A stretch of DNA of 16,151 nt from Coriobacteriia bacterium (GTDB lineage Bacteria > Actinomycetota > Coriobacteriia > Coriobacteriales > UBA8131), in contig WQXZ01000022.1 in assembly GCA_009781525.1 (NCBI GenBank), positions 1 to 16,151 on the forward strand, read 5' to 3'. Positions 6,140-12,793 of the stretch are shown here, piece by piece (the first letter of the stretch is position 1; each line of letters begins with the position of its first letter). Below the pieces are notes generated by a model, which was not told where the DNA came from, ran no database searches, and was given only the letters and a program-made list of their open reading frames with translations. A program made the position numbers and the translations under genes.

Positions 6140-6932
6140 GCCATCGAGCATAGAAACCACTACCAGCGATGTCGCCATCGGAGACACTGGCTCCGATCTG
6201 CCTCAAGGTATTGTCCGCGTCGTCGACTTGCATAAGGCGTTCGGTAGCCTGCAGGTGTTAAAAGGTGTCTCAATGGATATCCAGCGCGGCGAAGTTGTCG
6301 TTATCATGGGCCCATCAGGCTCCGGTAAATCCACCCTGCTCCGTTGCCTTAATCTTTTGGAGAAACCCACTTCAGGTGATATCTATTTCGAAGACCTGCA
6401 GGTTACTGCTGCAGACACCGACATTCACAAATTGCGTGAGAAGGTCGGCATGGTCTTTCAGAGCTTCAACCTTTTCCCGCACTTGTCTGCCAAGGGCAAC
6501 GTTATGCTGGCTCAACGCAAGGTACTTAAGCGTAGCAAAGAAGATGCAGAGCGTATTGCGATTGAGCAGCTCGAAAAGGTTGGCCTTGCCAATCGACTCG
6601 ACTATCTACCAGCCCAGCTTTCCGGAGGTCAGCAGCAGCGGGTTGCCATAGCACGAGCGCTGGCAATGGACCCGCACGTGATGCTGTTCGACGAAGTTAC
6701 CAGTGCTCTTGATCCGGAGTTGGTACGCGGAGTACTCGATGTCATGCGTGCCCTGGCACTTGGCGGTATGACAATGATAGTCGTCAGCCATGAGATGGGC
6801 TTTGCTCGTGAGGTTGCCGACAGGGTGGTCTTTATGGACGACGGTATTATCGTTGAGCAGGGCACCCCATACGAGGTTTTCAACAACCCTCAGAACCCAC
6901 GCACTAAAGATTTCCTCGGCCACATTTCTTAA
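6132..6932 (+). CDS. Polar amino-acid ABC transporter ATP-binding protein (GlnQ/HisP type)
   Basis: This 266-residue cytoplasmic ATPase energises import through the preceding permease. All nucleotide-binding elements are intact: Walker A GPSGSGKST (60-68), Q-loop VFQSFNLFPH (Q110), signature LSGGQQQR (163-170), Walker B VMLFDE (183-188, with the TSALDPE D-loop following) and the switch histidine H220 in VVSHEMGFA. The VFQSFNLFPHLS and DEVTSALDPE wording is characteristic of the polar amino-acid family. There is an N-terminal extension of about 25 residues before the usual start of the domain. ATG 6132 lies within the last codons of the permease (8-bp overlap), implying translational coupling. 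The specific substrate is not identifiable. Confidence 0.93.
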   Translation: MTEPSSIETTTSDVAIGDTGSDLPQGIVRVVDLHKAFGSLQVLKGVSMDIQRGEVVVIMGPSGSGKSTLLRCLNLLEKPTSGDIYFEDLQVTAADTDIHKLREKVGMVFQSFNLFPHLSAKGNVMLAQRKVLKRSKEDAERIAIEQLEKVGLANRLDYLPAQLSGGQQQRVAIARALAMDPHVMLFDEVTSALDPELVRGVLDVMRALALGGMTMIVVSHEMGFAREVADRVVFMDDGIIVEQGTPYEVFNNPQNPRTKDFLGHIS

Positions 6933-7121
6933 AAGCCACCTCTCAAACCTCGAGCCGTGGCTTCAGCCAGGGTTTGCATATCGGACACATGATGAGTCCG
7001 ACAAAGCGCGACATAAAAAGCCTCGATGTAGTTGAACCGTTAGCAACAAGGCGAAGTAATTGAGCTATGCTTTGCAGCAAAGAAATTTTTTGGTAACGAT
7101 TACAAAAGACAGGGGGCAATC
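6933..7121 (+). other. Structured intergenic region upstream of hpf
   Basis: Stems visible here are AAGCCAC (6934-6940) with GTGGCTT (6957-6963), TCGGAC (6981-6986) with GTCCGA (6996-7001), and a short CTTTG-CAG-CAAAG followed by a T-run at about 7086-7091, which could terminate the transporter message weakly. A possible -35 TTGAAC (7032-7037) pairs with a poor AGTAAT (7055-7060). No gene is seen. An RNA leader for hpf is possible but unproven. Confidence 0.3.
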
Positions 7122-7709
7122 ATGAATATCACAATCACCGGTCGCAGAATGAGCGTCAATGAAGAGCTGCATGACCATGTCGATCACCGACTGGCCAATG
7201 CGACAAAAGTCTTTCAGATCGATCCAATGGATGTCGAGGTGGTTCTTCGTCGCGACACCAGAGCAAGCCGTGAGGTCAGCACCTGTGAAATCACCTTGCG
7301 CACCAAGGGCAACATCATCCGGACCGAAGCAACAGACGAAGAGATCCGAGCCGCGATCGATATAGCAACCGCCAAGCTTGAGCGCCAGCTGCGTAAGTAT
7401 AAAACCAGAGTCATTGATCGCAGGCAGCGCGCCCCACGTCTGTCCGAGGCAATAGAGCAAGCCATACCAGATCAGATACTTACAGACGAAGATGAATTCG
7501 TTGAAGAGGATGACGAGCAGCTGATTCGGGTCAAGGAAATTGACCTGGACATGCTGAACACCCAGCAGGCATTGCTGCAAATGGATCTGCTTGGGCACGA
7601 CTTCTTCCTATATGTCTCTGCTGAAGACGGTCTACCAGCTGTTATGTATCGCCGCAACGAAGGCGGCTATGGAGTGATCCGCCCGCGAGTAGAGCAAGAA
7701 GAAGGTTAG
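7122..7709 (+). CDS. hpf: Long-form ribosome hibernation promoting factor (HPF/RaiA family)
   Basis: This 195-residue protein binds idle ribosomes and dimerises them into inactive 100S particles under starvation. The N-terminal HPF domain (1-100) has the family look: NITITGRRMSVNEELHDHV, an exposed basic helix and RQLRKYKTRVIDRR at its end. An acidic linker (about 121-135) leads to the C-terminal dimerisation domain, whose typical FFLYVSAEDGLPAVMYRRNEGGYGVIRP lies at 161-188. Length and both domains identify the long form rather than short HPF or YfiA. AGGGGG at 7111-7116 sets the start five bases before the ATG. It appears to be monocistronic, between the transporter genes and a septum-protein gene. 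Confidence 0.93.
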   Translation: MNITITGRRMSVNEELHDHVDHRLANATKVFQIDPMDVEVVLRRDTRASREVSTCEITLRTKGNIIRTEATDEEIRAAIDIATAKLERQLRKYKTRVIDRRQRAPRLSEAIEQAIPDQILTDEDEFVEEDDEQLIRVKEIDLDMLNTQQALLQMDLLGHDFFLYVSAEDGLPAVMYRRNEGGYGVIRPRVEQEEG

Positions 7710-7800
7710 ACATCCAGCAAACCCTAGAATATGCTAAACTGACATATCGAAGTGTTTTTCGAAGAACGACAACGCGCAAAAAACGGAGCAGAAAAGAAGC

Positions 7801-8388
7801 ATGAGCGCGCAATCATCCAATAGAAGCATGTCAAGCTATGGCGGCGTCCGCCCACGTACCACCCGCGCCAGCAGCACCAATTCTACCGCGCCTGCCAGCA
7901 ACACCACCGCCAGCAACACCACCACCAGCAGCGCTCAGCGCGCTACGCGTTCAAAAGCCAGGCGGCTGATAACGCTGGCAACCAATATAACCATAATACT
8001 TGCTACCCTCTCACTAGCCTGTGTAATGGTGTATCCCGCCCTTCAGAACTGGTGGAAGGTACGCCGCGACCTTCAGCTACTACAGGTCGAAAGCCAGGCT
8101 CTGATTCAGAGAAACGACCAGATTCAGATGCAAATCGATGCCCTGGGCACACCCGAAGGAATCGAAAGCCGCGCCCGTGAGGAGTTCGGCTGGGTACTAC
8201 CAGGCGAGCGCGCAGTCAACATCAGCGGACTGCCCTCGCACAGCAGCTCCACTGCGCTTCCAGACGGCATTGTCACAGGATCAGTCCGCCCGCAAATCGA
8301 CTGGGTGACCGACACCCTCGACTTCATATTCGGCTACGAATACCCAACACCGCCACCAGCACCGGATGACGTGATCATCGGCCTTTGA
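7801..8388 (+). CDS. DivIC/FtsB-like septum formation initiator
   Basis: This 195-residue bitopic membrane protein is predicted to join the FtsQ-FtsL-FtsB type divisome subcomplex. The cytoplasmic N-terminus (1-50) is low-complexity Ser/Thr/Asn/Ala and ends in basic RATRSKARR. One membrane span follows at about 56-79, then a coiled coil (84-115, VRRDLQLLQVESQALIQ). The family signature TPEGIESRAREEFGWVLPGE is at 117-136. The C-terminal 50 residues are Ser/Pro-rich. Its position directly before ppx/gppA matches the actinobacterial arrangement of this family. Its TGA lies two bases before the ATG of ppx/gppA, so the two genes are probably co-transcribed and coupled. A second in-frame ATG at 7828 is possible as the start. 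Confidence 0.85.
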   Translation: MSAQSSNRSMSSYGGVRPRTTRASSTNSTAPASNTTASNTTTSSAQRATRSKARRLITLATNITIILATLSLACVMVYPALQNWWKVRRDLQLLQVESQALIQRNDQIQMQIDALGTPEGIESRAREEFGWVLPGERAVNISGLPSHSSSTALPDGIVTGSVRPQIDWVTDTLDFIFGYEYPTPPPAPDDVIIGL

Positions 8389-8390
8389 CC

Positions 8391-9371
8391 ATGTTGCTGG
8401 CAGCTCTCGACTACGGCACAGTAACATCGCGCCTGCTGATAGCCGATGTCACCAACGGACAGATCACCTCTCTACTCAAGAAAACAAGCATCACCCATCT
8501 TGGCGAGGGGTTGGCTGAAACCGGACAGATATCTACAGCCGCCTGCGAAAGAGTAATACAGGCCAGCCAGGCATTTCTAGCAGAAATCTCATCAATCCAT
8601 CTGGATAAAACCTCGTTGATTCAGCACGAAGCCATCCTTCGAGCGGTAGCGACTTCAGCAATGCGCGATGCATCGAATAGTGATACCGTCGTCGCAGCAT
8701 TAGCTGAGCTGGGCATAAGTATTGAGGTGATCGGCGGTAGTCGCGAAGCTTTGCTTAGCTTCTCCGGAACAATAAGTGGTTTCGACCGGAAATCGATCAG
8801 CGGCAAGACGATTCTGGTAATAGACATCGGTGGTGGCAGCACCGAATTGACTCTGGGTACCCTGGCTGATCCAGGTTCTATTCCAGTGGTGAGAAGCGCA
8901 ACATCGATTGACCTGGGAGCACGTCGGGTTACCGACAGATGGCTGAAAAGCGATCCACCGGCAGCATCTGAGATAGAAGAGGCTCGCATTGGGATTCACC
9001 GACAGCTTGCAAGCTGGGTCGAGCAGCAGGATATGCACAGCGAGTCGATAGACATAGCGATCGCAGTTGCCGGAACACCAACGACACTGATAGCTATCCG
9101 AGACCGGCTGGAGGTATATGACCAGGATCATGTACATGGGCAGATGCTCTTATCGTCACAGGTGGCACAACTGCTTGACCACCTGGCTTCGCTACCTGTC
9201 GAGCAGCGCCGAACCGTGGTGGGGTTAGAGCCTGCAAGAGCTGAAGTTGTGGTTGGTGGGGTACTGATATTAGATGAGCTGATAAAGCTAATGGATCTTG
9301 AGTTTGTTACCGTCAGTGAAACGGACATATTGCAAGGAGTCTTGCTCGAATTGTGGCATGAGCTTTCGTGA
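8391..9371 (+). CDS. Exopolyphosphatase / Ppx-GppA family phosphatase
   Basis: This 326-residue ASKHA-fold enzyme hydrolyses polyphosphate or the gamma-phosphate of pppGpp, linking phosphate storage to stress signalling. It has the single-domain length of actinobacterial Ppx proteins. Motifs: phosphate-1 loop LDYGTVTSRLLIADV (6-20), catalytic-region glutamate in GGSREALLSFSG (E119), phosphate-2 loop VIDIGGGSTELTLG (143-156) and the VAGTPTTL motif later on. I take the ATG at 8391; a TTG at 8385 is also in frame but overlaps the upstream stop codon. No separate ribosome site is visible, consistent with coupling to the septum-protein gene two bases upstream. Whether polyphosphate or pppGpp is preferred cannot be decided from sequence. 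Confidence 0.9.
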   Translation: MLLAALDYGTVTSRLLIADVTNGQITSLLKKTSITHLGEGLAETGQISTAACERVIQASQAFLAEISSIHLDKTSLIQHEAILRAVATSAMRDASNSDTVVAALAELGISIEVIGGSREALLSFSGTISGFDRKSISGKTILVIDIGGGSTELTLGTLADPGSIPVVRSATSIDLGARRVTDRWLKSDPPAASEIEEARIGIHRQLASWVEQQDMHSESIDIAIAVAGTPTTLIAIRDRLEVYDQDHVHGQMLLSSQVAQLLDHLASLPVEQRRTVVGLEPARAEVVVGGVLILDELIKLMDLEFVTVSETDILQGVLLELWHELS

Positions 9372-9386
9372 AGCTGGTCACTACTG

Positions 9387-9471
9387 TGGTAGGGGCGGTG
9401 AGACTCGAACTCACAAGCCTTGCGGCGGCGGATTTTAAGTCCGCTGCGTATGCCAATTCCGCCACGCCCCC
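9387..9471 (-). tRNA. tRNA-Leu (anticodon UAA)
   Basis: Read on the - strand, this is a complete 85-nt class II tRNA: 7-bp acceptor (GGGGGCG with CGCCCCT, first pair G-U), D-arm TGGCGGAATTGGCATACGC, anticodon arm GCGGA-CTTAAAA-TCCGC, a long variable arm with GCC-GCAA-GGC, T-arm GTGAG-TTCGAGT-CTCAC, discriminator A and an encoded CCA. The anticodon TAA and the long variable arm specify leucine UUA/UUG decoding. It is transcribed towards the 3' end of ppx/gppA, with 15 bp between them. Confidence 0.96.
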
Positions 9472-9495
9472 ACGCCAGCAAAAGCTACTGACCTG

Positions 9496-9524
9496 CAGAT
9501 ACCGCTTTTTGCTTATCCTATCAA
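9496..9524 (-). promoter_or_regulatory. Possible promoter of tRNA-Leu
   Basis: On the - strand TTGATA (9519-9524, 5/6 to the -35 consensus) is 17 bp from TATCTG (9496-9501, first three bases match the -10). Initiation near 9489 would give a precursor leader of about 18 nt before the tRNA. The weak -10 keeps confidence low. Confidence 0.3.
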
Positions 9525-9785
9525 AGCGCTTTGAGAGTGCCATTCTAGTCTATTTGACACATTTTGGCACACGGCTTATTTCTCAATTTTTAGGCATATG
9601 AATTATCGTCTGCATGCATTGAATAGCCAGCACAGTAAGGTAAGCCAGTAAAAGAACAAGCTAAAAGAACAAGTACGAATCCGAGTTAGGATGCTGATTC
9701 ACTGGCATTGATAACAGAGTGGATAGCCATAGATGTGCTGATTGCCCATAAATCATGTGTTTTGAATCGCAAATATCGAAATCGC

Positions 9786-9813
9786 TTGCATGTCAAAGTA
9801 GCTAGGCTATCAT
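9786..9813 (+). promoter_or_regulatory. Candidate promoter of the ATP synthase operon
   Basis: TTGCAT (9786-9791) and TATCAT (9808-9813, 5/6 to the -10 consensus) are 16 bp apart on the + strand. Transcription from about 9820 would give a 5' leader of some 230 nt before the first operon gene, including the TGTCACC/GGTGACA dyad. The -35 is only a partial match. Confidence 0.3.
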
Positions 9814-10050
9814 AAGCCAATCAGGGCTGATTACTGCAAGACAGGACACTGAACAACCTAAAGACAGATTCGCTTATGTAGATTAATGCGATGGCAAAGG
9901 CTGTCACCAACTTGGCTTCTCAGAGACGGTGACATTGAATTTTTGTTACCATAGGCGAATTGTTTTTTAGGTTAACAAGCAGACGATACTTCCCAGACCA
10001 CACCTGGCTATGAGCAAGACAGGCTGGATGTATAGAGAAAGGGAGTCCAG

Positions 10051-10350
10051 ATGCCTTCAGAGTATATTGCTGCTGCACTCGGCCTTGTGGTTGCTGGTGT
10101 AGCCGCAGTGCCATTGTGGTTTGCCAACAGGCTAACGATGAACCGTGAGCGACGTGTTGGTTATTACACCATGCTTGCAGTACTTGCAGCACAGGGAATC
10201 AGCATGGTGGTCGTTACTATTGCGATAATCATCTGCTTTGCAATGGCCAAGCAATTGTTACTGTGGCTAGCGTTACCAGCGATCAGCACGCTTTTACTGC
10301 TGAATGTTGTTATGGCGTTCTGGATTATCAGATCCAGGCGGAGAAGGTAG
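10051..10350 (+). CDS. Small three-span membrane protein at the head of the atp operon (AtpI-position protein)
   Basis: This 99-residue protein has three predicted membrane segments (about 5-25, 42-66 and 68-92), a basic loop LTMNRERR (28-35) and a strongly basic C-terminus RSRRRR. In many bacteria the gene before atpB encodes AtpI, which helps c-ring assembly or Mg2+ supply. Position, size and topology fit that role, but I see no sequence motif that proves AtpI identity. GGGAG six bases before the ATG supports the start. It is probably the first gene of the operon, 26 bp before atpB. Confidence 0.65.
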   Translation: MPSEYIAAALGLVVAGVAAVPLWFANRLTMNRERRVGYYTMLAVLAAQGISMVVVTIAIIICFAMAKQLLLWLALPAISTLLLLNVVMAFWIIRSRRRR

Positions 10351-10376
10351 TTACACGAAGGATTGTTTAAGGCGCG

Positions 10377-11162
10377 ATGGAAGAGTTCGATAGCGAATTA
10401 GCACATTTGTTGGCTGACCTACAGGGTCTCCCCATGTATGACTTCGGATGGGGCTCAATCACTCCGTTTACATTCTGGATGTTTATCTCGGTGGTGGTTG
10501 TTTTTCTGACCATTTGGTACCTCAAGAAAAAAATCTCGTTCATACCGAAATTCGGCTTTGAGACCGTTGTTGAAGCAGGCGTTGACTTTGTCAGACGAGA
10601 GGTGGGCGAGACGCTGTTCGGAGCACATTCAGCGGAGCATATGCCATACCTCTGCACAGTATTCTTCTTTATCCTGATCGGTAACGCGATGGGTCTGATA
10701 CCTGGCGCCAAGTCAGCTACCGGAACAATGTCGGTTACCCTGGTGCTCTCTGGCAGTAGCTTCCTTTACTTTAACTATGCAGGTGTCAAGCACTCTGGCT
10801 TCTGGCACTATATTATCTCTATTGCCCCAGCCGGGCTGCCACCAGGTGTAAATGTCATGGTCTGGGCTATCGAGGTTTTCTCGATGACCATGAGAATCGT
10901 GTCCCTGGCAATCCGTTTGTTTGCCAACATGTTCGCCGGCCACCTGGCAATGGGAGTATTCGCTTTACTGGCAACAACCTACTTCACACCACTCTTGCAT
11001 TCGGTAACCTCTGAAACAATCATCAATGGTGCTGTGTCCGGGGTGCTGCTTGTCATTCTGATGGCAGTCTATGCTGCTGAGATACTGGTCGCATTTATCC
11101 AGGCTTATGTCTTCACCCTGCTATCTGGGGTGTACATACAGTTAGCTACCAGCGAGCACTGA
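10377..11162 (+). CDS. atpB: F1Fo ATP synthase subunit a
   Basis: This 261-residue integral membrane protein forms the two ion half-channels of Fo next to the c ring. The essential arginine is present in LAIRLFANMFAGH (R180, equivalent to E. coli aR210), and the final membrane helix has the characteristic AAEILVAFIQAYVFTLL (233-249). The N-terminal region contains the usual first span (about 31-49) and GNAMGLIPG (102-110). Length is typical. The start follows AAGG a few bases upstream. Two hairpins separate it from atpE. Confidence 0.96.
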   Translation: MEEFDSELAHLLADLQGLPMYDFGWGSITPFTFWMFISVVVVFLTIWYLKKKISFIPKFGFETVVEAGVDFVRREVGETLFGAHSAEHMPYLCTVFFFILIGNAMGLIPGAKSATGTMSVTLVLSGSSFLYFNYAGVKHSGFWHYIISIAPAGLPPGVNVMVWAIEVFSMTMRIVSLAIRLFANMFAGHLAMGVFALLATTYFTPLLHSVTSETIINGAVSGVLLVILMAVYAAEILVAFIQAYVFTLLSGVYIQLATSEH

Positions 11163-11170
11163 GGTTACAC

Positions 11171-11220
11171 TCGGGAGAAAATCCCGATGTACATATTATG
11201 GGGCTCATTGGGAGCCCCAT
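11171..11220 (+). promoter_or_regulatory. Tandem intercistronic hairpins before atpE
   Basis: TCGGGA-GAAAA-TCCCGA (11171-11187) and a 9-bp stem ATGGGGCTC (11198-11206) with GAGCCCCAT (11212-11220) lie between atpB and atpE. Neither is followed by a T-tract. The second buries an ATG in frame with atpE, which argues that this ATG is not the start. Such structures can create processed, stable atpE-rich mRNA, in line with the many c subunits needed per enzyme (inference). Confidence 0.6.
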
Positions 11221-11269
11221 AGCAATACTCAAGCTACACAATGGGCTTGGTAACGACAAAGGAGGCATT

Positions 11270-11464
11270 GTGACTATTCTTTACTACGCAATAATCGTCT
11301 TTATTGCCGCTGGCTGCATTTCGATGATTGCCATGTCAGCACACAGATCCATGGCGCGCCAGCCAGAGATTCAGAACAGGGCGTTCATCACCTTCGTACT
11401 GGGCGCAGCTTTCTGCGAGATGTTGGGTCTGCTTGGTTTCGTTTTAGCCTTTGTTGCTGGTTAA
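11270..11464 (+). CDS. atpE: F1Fo ATP synthase subunit c, unusually short
   Basis: This is the two-helix proteolipid of the rotating Fo ring. I place the start at GTG 11270 because a perfect AAAGGAGG (11258-11265) precedes it; an ATG at 11198 would add 24 residues but lies in a hairpin without a ribosome site. The protein is then only 64 residues. Helix 1 (3-23) lacks the usual GxGxG series and has small residues in AAGCISMIAMSA instead. The polar loop ARQP (29-32) is intact. Helix 2 carries the ion-binding carboxylate E50 in GAAFCEMLGLLGF. The residue after E50 is Met rather than Ser/Thr, so the classic Na+-binding signature is absent and proton coupling is more likely. It is flanked by hairpins on both sides. 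Confidence 0.9.
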   Translation: MTILYYAIIVFIAAGCISMIAMSAHRSMARQPEIQNRAFITFVLGAAFCEMLGLLGFVLAFVAG

Positions 11465-11500
11465 GCGAAGTACAGCCAAGCATTAGAAGACCAAACAAGA

Positions 11501-11517
11501 TCAGCCTATTAGGCTGA
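11501..11517 (+). promoter_or_regulatory. Palindromic hairpin between atpE and atpF
   Basis: TCAGCCTA (11501-11508) and TAGGCTGA (11510-11517) form a perfect dyad, folding as a 6-bp stem with loop TATTA, directly before the atpF ribosome site (GGAGG). With the pair upstream of atpE it brackets the c-subunit message, consistent with processing or 3'-end protection of that segment. Confidence 0.5.
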
Positions 11518-11529
11518 CTGGAGGTTACG

Positions 11530-12192
11530 GTGAAGCGTTACCAGAGGAGAATAACGCGGCTTTTGGCTACGCTGATCGGCACCATCGTTTTTAGCCTGGT
11601 GGTGCCTGTAATGGCGTTTGCCGAAGAGGCGCACGACGCAGGCCATGAATCGTCGGGTGCCGGTATCAGCTTGCTGATGCCGAACATGGGTGAATTTATC
11701 CCGATGTTGATCTGCTTTGCCATTCTATTCGCGATTCTTGCGAAGTTCGGATGGCCTACGATAATCAATACACTCGAAAGCCGGGTTGAGAGAATCAAGG
11801 GCGATTTGGATGCAGCGGAGGAATCGCGGGTCGAAACCGCAAAACTGCTCGAGGAGCAGAGAAAACTGCTTGATGAAGCTAGAAGTGAGGCTACCAAGAT
11901 CATCAACGATGCCAGGATTGCTGCTGAAGCTAACAGGCGTGAGACTGAGGCTGAGGCAGCCAGACAGGCGGAGTTGATTCTTGCAAGGGCGCACGAGACA
12001 ATCGAGCAGGAGAAGAACCAGGCGATGCTGGAGCTCCGGTCGTCACTGGCGGATCTGACTGTGACACTGGCAGGTCGGCTGATCGGTAACGACCTGGATG
12101 ATCAGACGCATCGGAAGATCATCGAGTATTACGTCACCCAGGCTGGGGATCTCGATTATGCGACCCAAGCGGGGAGTCTGAATGCCAACTAG
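11530..12192 (+). CDS. atpF: F1Fo ATP synthase subunit b with N-terminal signal peptide
   Basis: This 220-residue peripheral-stalk subunit clamps F1 to Fo. Start GTG 11530 follows GGAGG by five bases. Residues 1-31 look like a cleavable signal peptide: basic MKRYQRRITR, a hydrophobic core, then VMAFA before EEAHD. The usual membrane anchor follows at about 53-73 (MGEFIPMLICFAILFAILAK), then a long charged coiled coil (80-190) typical of the b dimer. The leader makes it longer than the roughly 160-170 residues of E. coli-type b subunits; leader-bearing b subunits are known in some lineages. The stop overlaps the atpH start by 11 bp. Confidence 0.93.
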   Translation: MKRYQRRITRLLATLIGTIVFSLVVPVMAFAEEAHDAGHESSGAGISLLMPNMGEFIPMLICFAILFAILAKFGWPTIINTLESRVERIKGDLDAAEESRVETAKLLEEQRKLLDEARSEATKIINDARIAAEANRRETEAEAARQAELILARAHETIEQEKNQAMLELRSSLADLTVTLAGRLIGNDLDDQTHRKIIEYYVTQAGDLDYATQAGSLNAN

Positions 12193-12793
12193 CTACCGAA
12201 CAGAGATAGTCGATGTCTATGCTCAGGCAATCATCGATGCTGTTAGCGAAGATGGCGTACAGGCTGACCAAGACGCTGGGGGCAGCGCTCGAACTGTCGC
12301 TGATCAAGCAGCAGAGCTTTCGCTGGCCTTTCAGGAGTTCTGTCAGGCTTTTGATTCAACCCCAGAGCTCAGAATGCGTCTATCTGATGTCGGCTTGAGC
12401 CTTGAGGTCAGAAACGGTCTGGTTGACACACTGTTCAGCGGCATGCCACCTGTTGTTCTTACTGTGGCAAAACTCTTGATTGAACGACAGGAGTTAAGGC
12501 TGCTGAGGTTCATCGAGGATCGATTGACAACAATGATCGAGAATCAATTCAGAGTAATGATTATCGATGTGACTACTGTTGTCGAGCTCGATGATGATAT
12601 TCGTCGTTCAATCAAAGATAAGTACTCTGCCCAGCATAATGTCTCGGTTGCGTTGCGAGAGCATATTGATCCGAGCATCATGGGTGGCATAGTAATGCAG
12701 GTGCGTGGTCGGCGCATCGATGCAAGCCTTGTGGCGCAGCTGACGCGAGCTCGCGAGGTGCTGACCAGTAACACTCCCGGAGGTGCTTTATAA
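12182..12793 (+). CDS. atpH: F1Fo ATP synthase subunit delta (OSCP)
   Basis: This 203-residue subunit joins the top of the alpha3beta3 head to the b stalk. The N-terminal helical domain begins SYRTEIVDVYAQAIIDA; the C-terminal signature IMGGIVMQVRGRRIDASLVAQL (about 165-186) is diagnostic of the OSCP/delta family. A stretch at about 26-40 (ADQDAGGSARTVADQA) is somewhat longer and more polar than usual between helices 1 and 2. It starts inside the end of atpF and its TAA immediately precedes the atpA ATG, so translation of the three genes is tightly coupled. Confidence 0.93.
   Translation: MPTSYRTEIVDVYAQAIIDAVSEDGVQADQDAGGSARTVADQAAELSLAFQEFCQAFDSTPELRMRLSDVGLSLEVRNGLVDTLFSGMPPVVLTVAKLLIERQELRLLRFIEDRLTTMIENQFRVMIIDVTTVVELDDDIRRSIKDKYSAQHNVSVALREHIDPSIMGGIVMQVRGRRIDASLVAQLTRAREVLTSNTPGGAL

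Larger units (their letters stand above)
9472..10050. other. Gene-free region between tRNA-Leu and the ATP synthase operon
   Basis: About 580 bp without a credible ORF on either strand and visibly richer in A/T than the genes. It holds a perfect -35 hexamer TTGACA (9554-9559) facing the operon, but with a poor -10 (TATTTC, 9577-9582). There is a 12-bp direct repeat TAAAAGAACAAG (9649-9660 and 9662-9673), and a spaced dyad TGTCACC (9902-9908) with GGTGACA (9928-9934) followed by TTGAATTTTTGTT. It probably carries the operon promoter and a long 5' leader. Confidence 0.5.

Noticed and set aside
6981..7010. Hammerhead-ribozyme-like string (TGATGAGTCC) upstream of hpf
   Set aside because: The invariant CUGAUGA and GAAA core elements are not complete and the flanking helices do not form; the match is explained by a simple 6-bp hairpin.
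7065..7598. Long antisense ORF opposite hpf, and similar shadows opposite ppx and the atp genes
   Set aside because: They mirror strong coding sequences on the + strand and have no independent ribosome site or family resemblance.
11198..11269. Upstream ATG extending atpE by 24 residues
   Set aside because: The ATG is locked in a 9-bp hairpin, has no ribosome site, and a perfect AAAGGAGG precedes GTG 11270.
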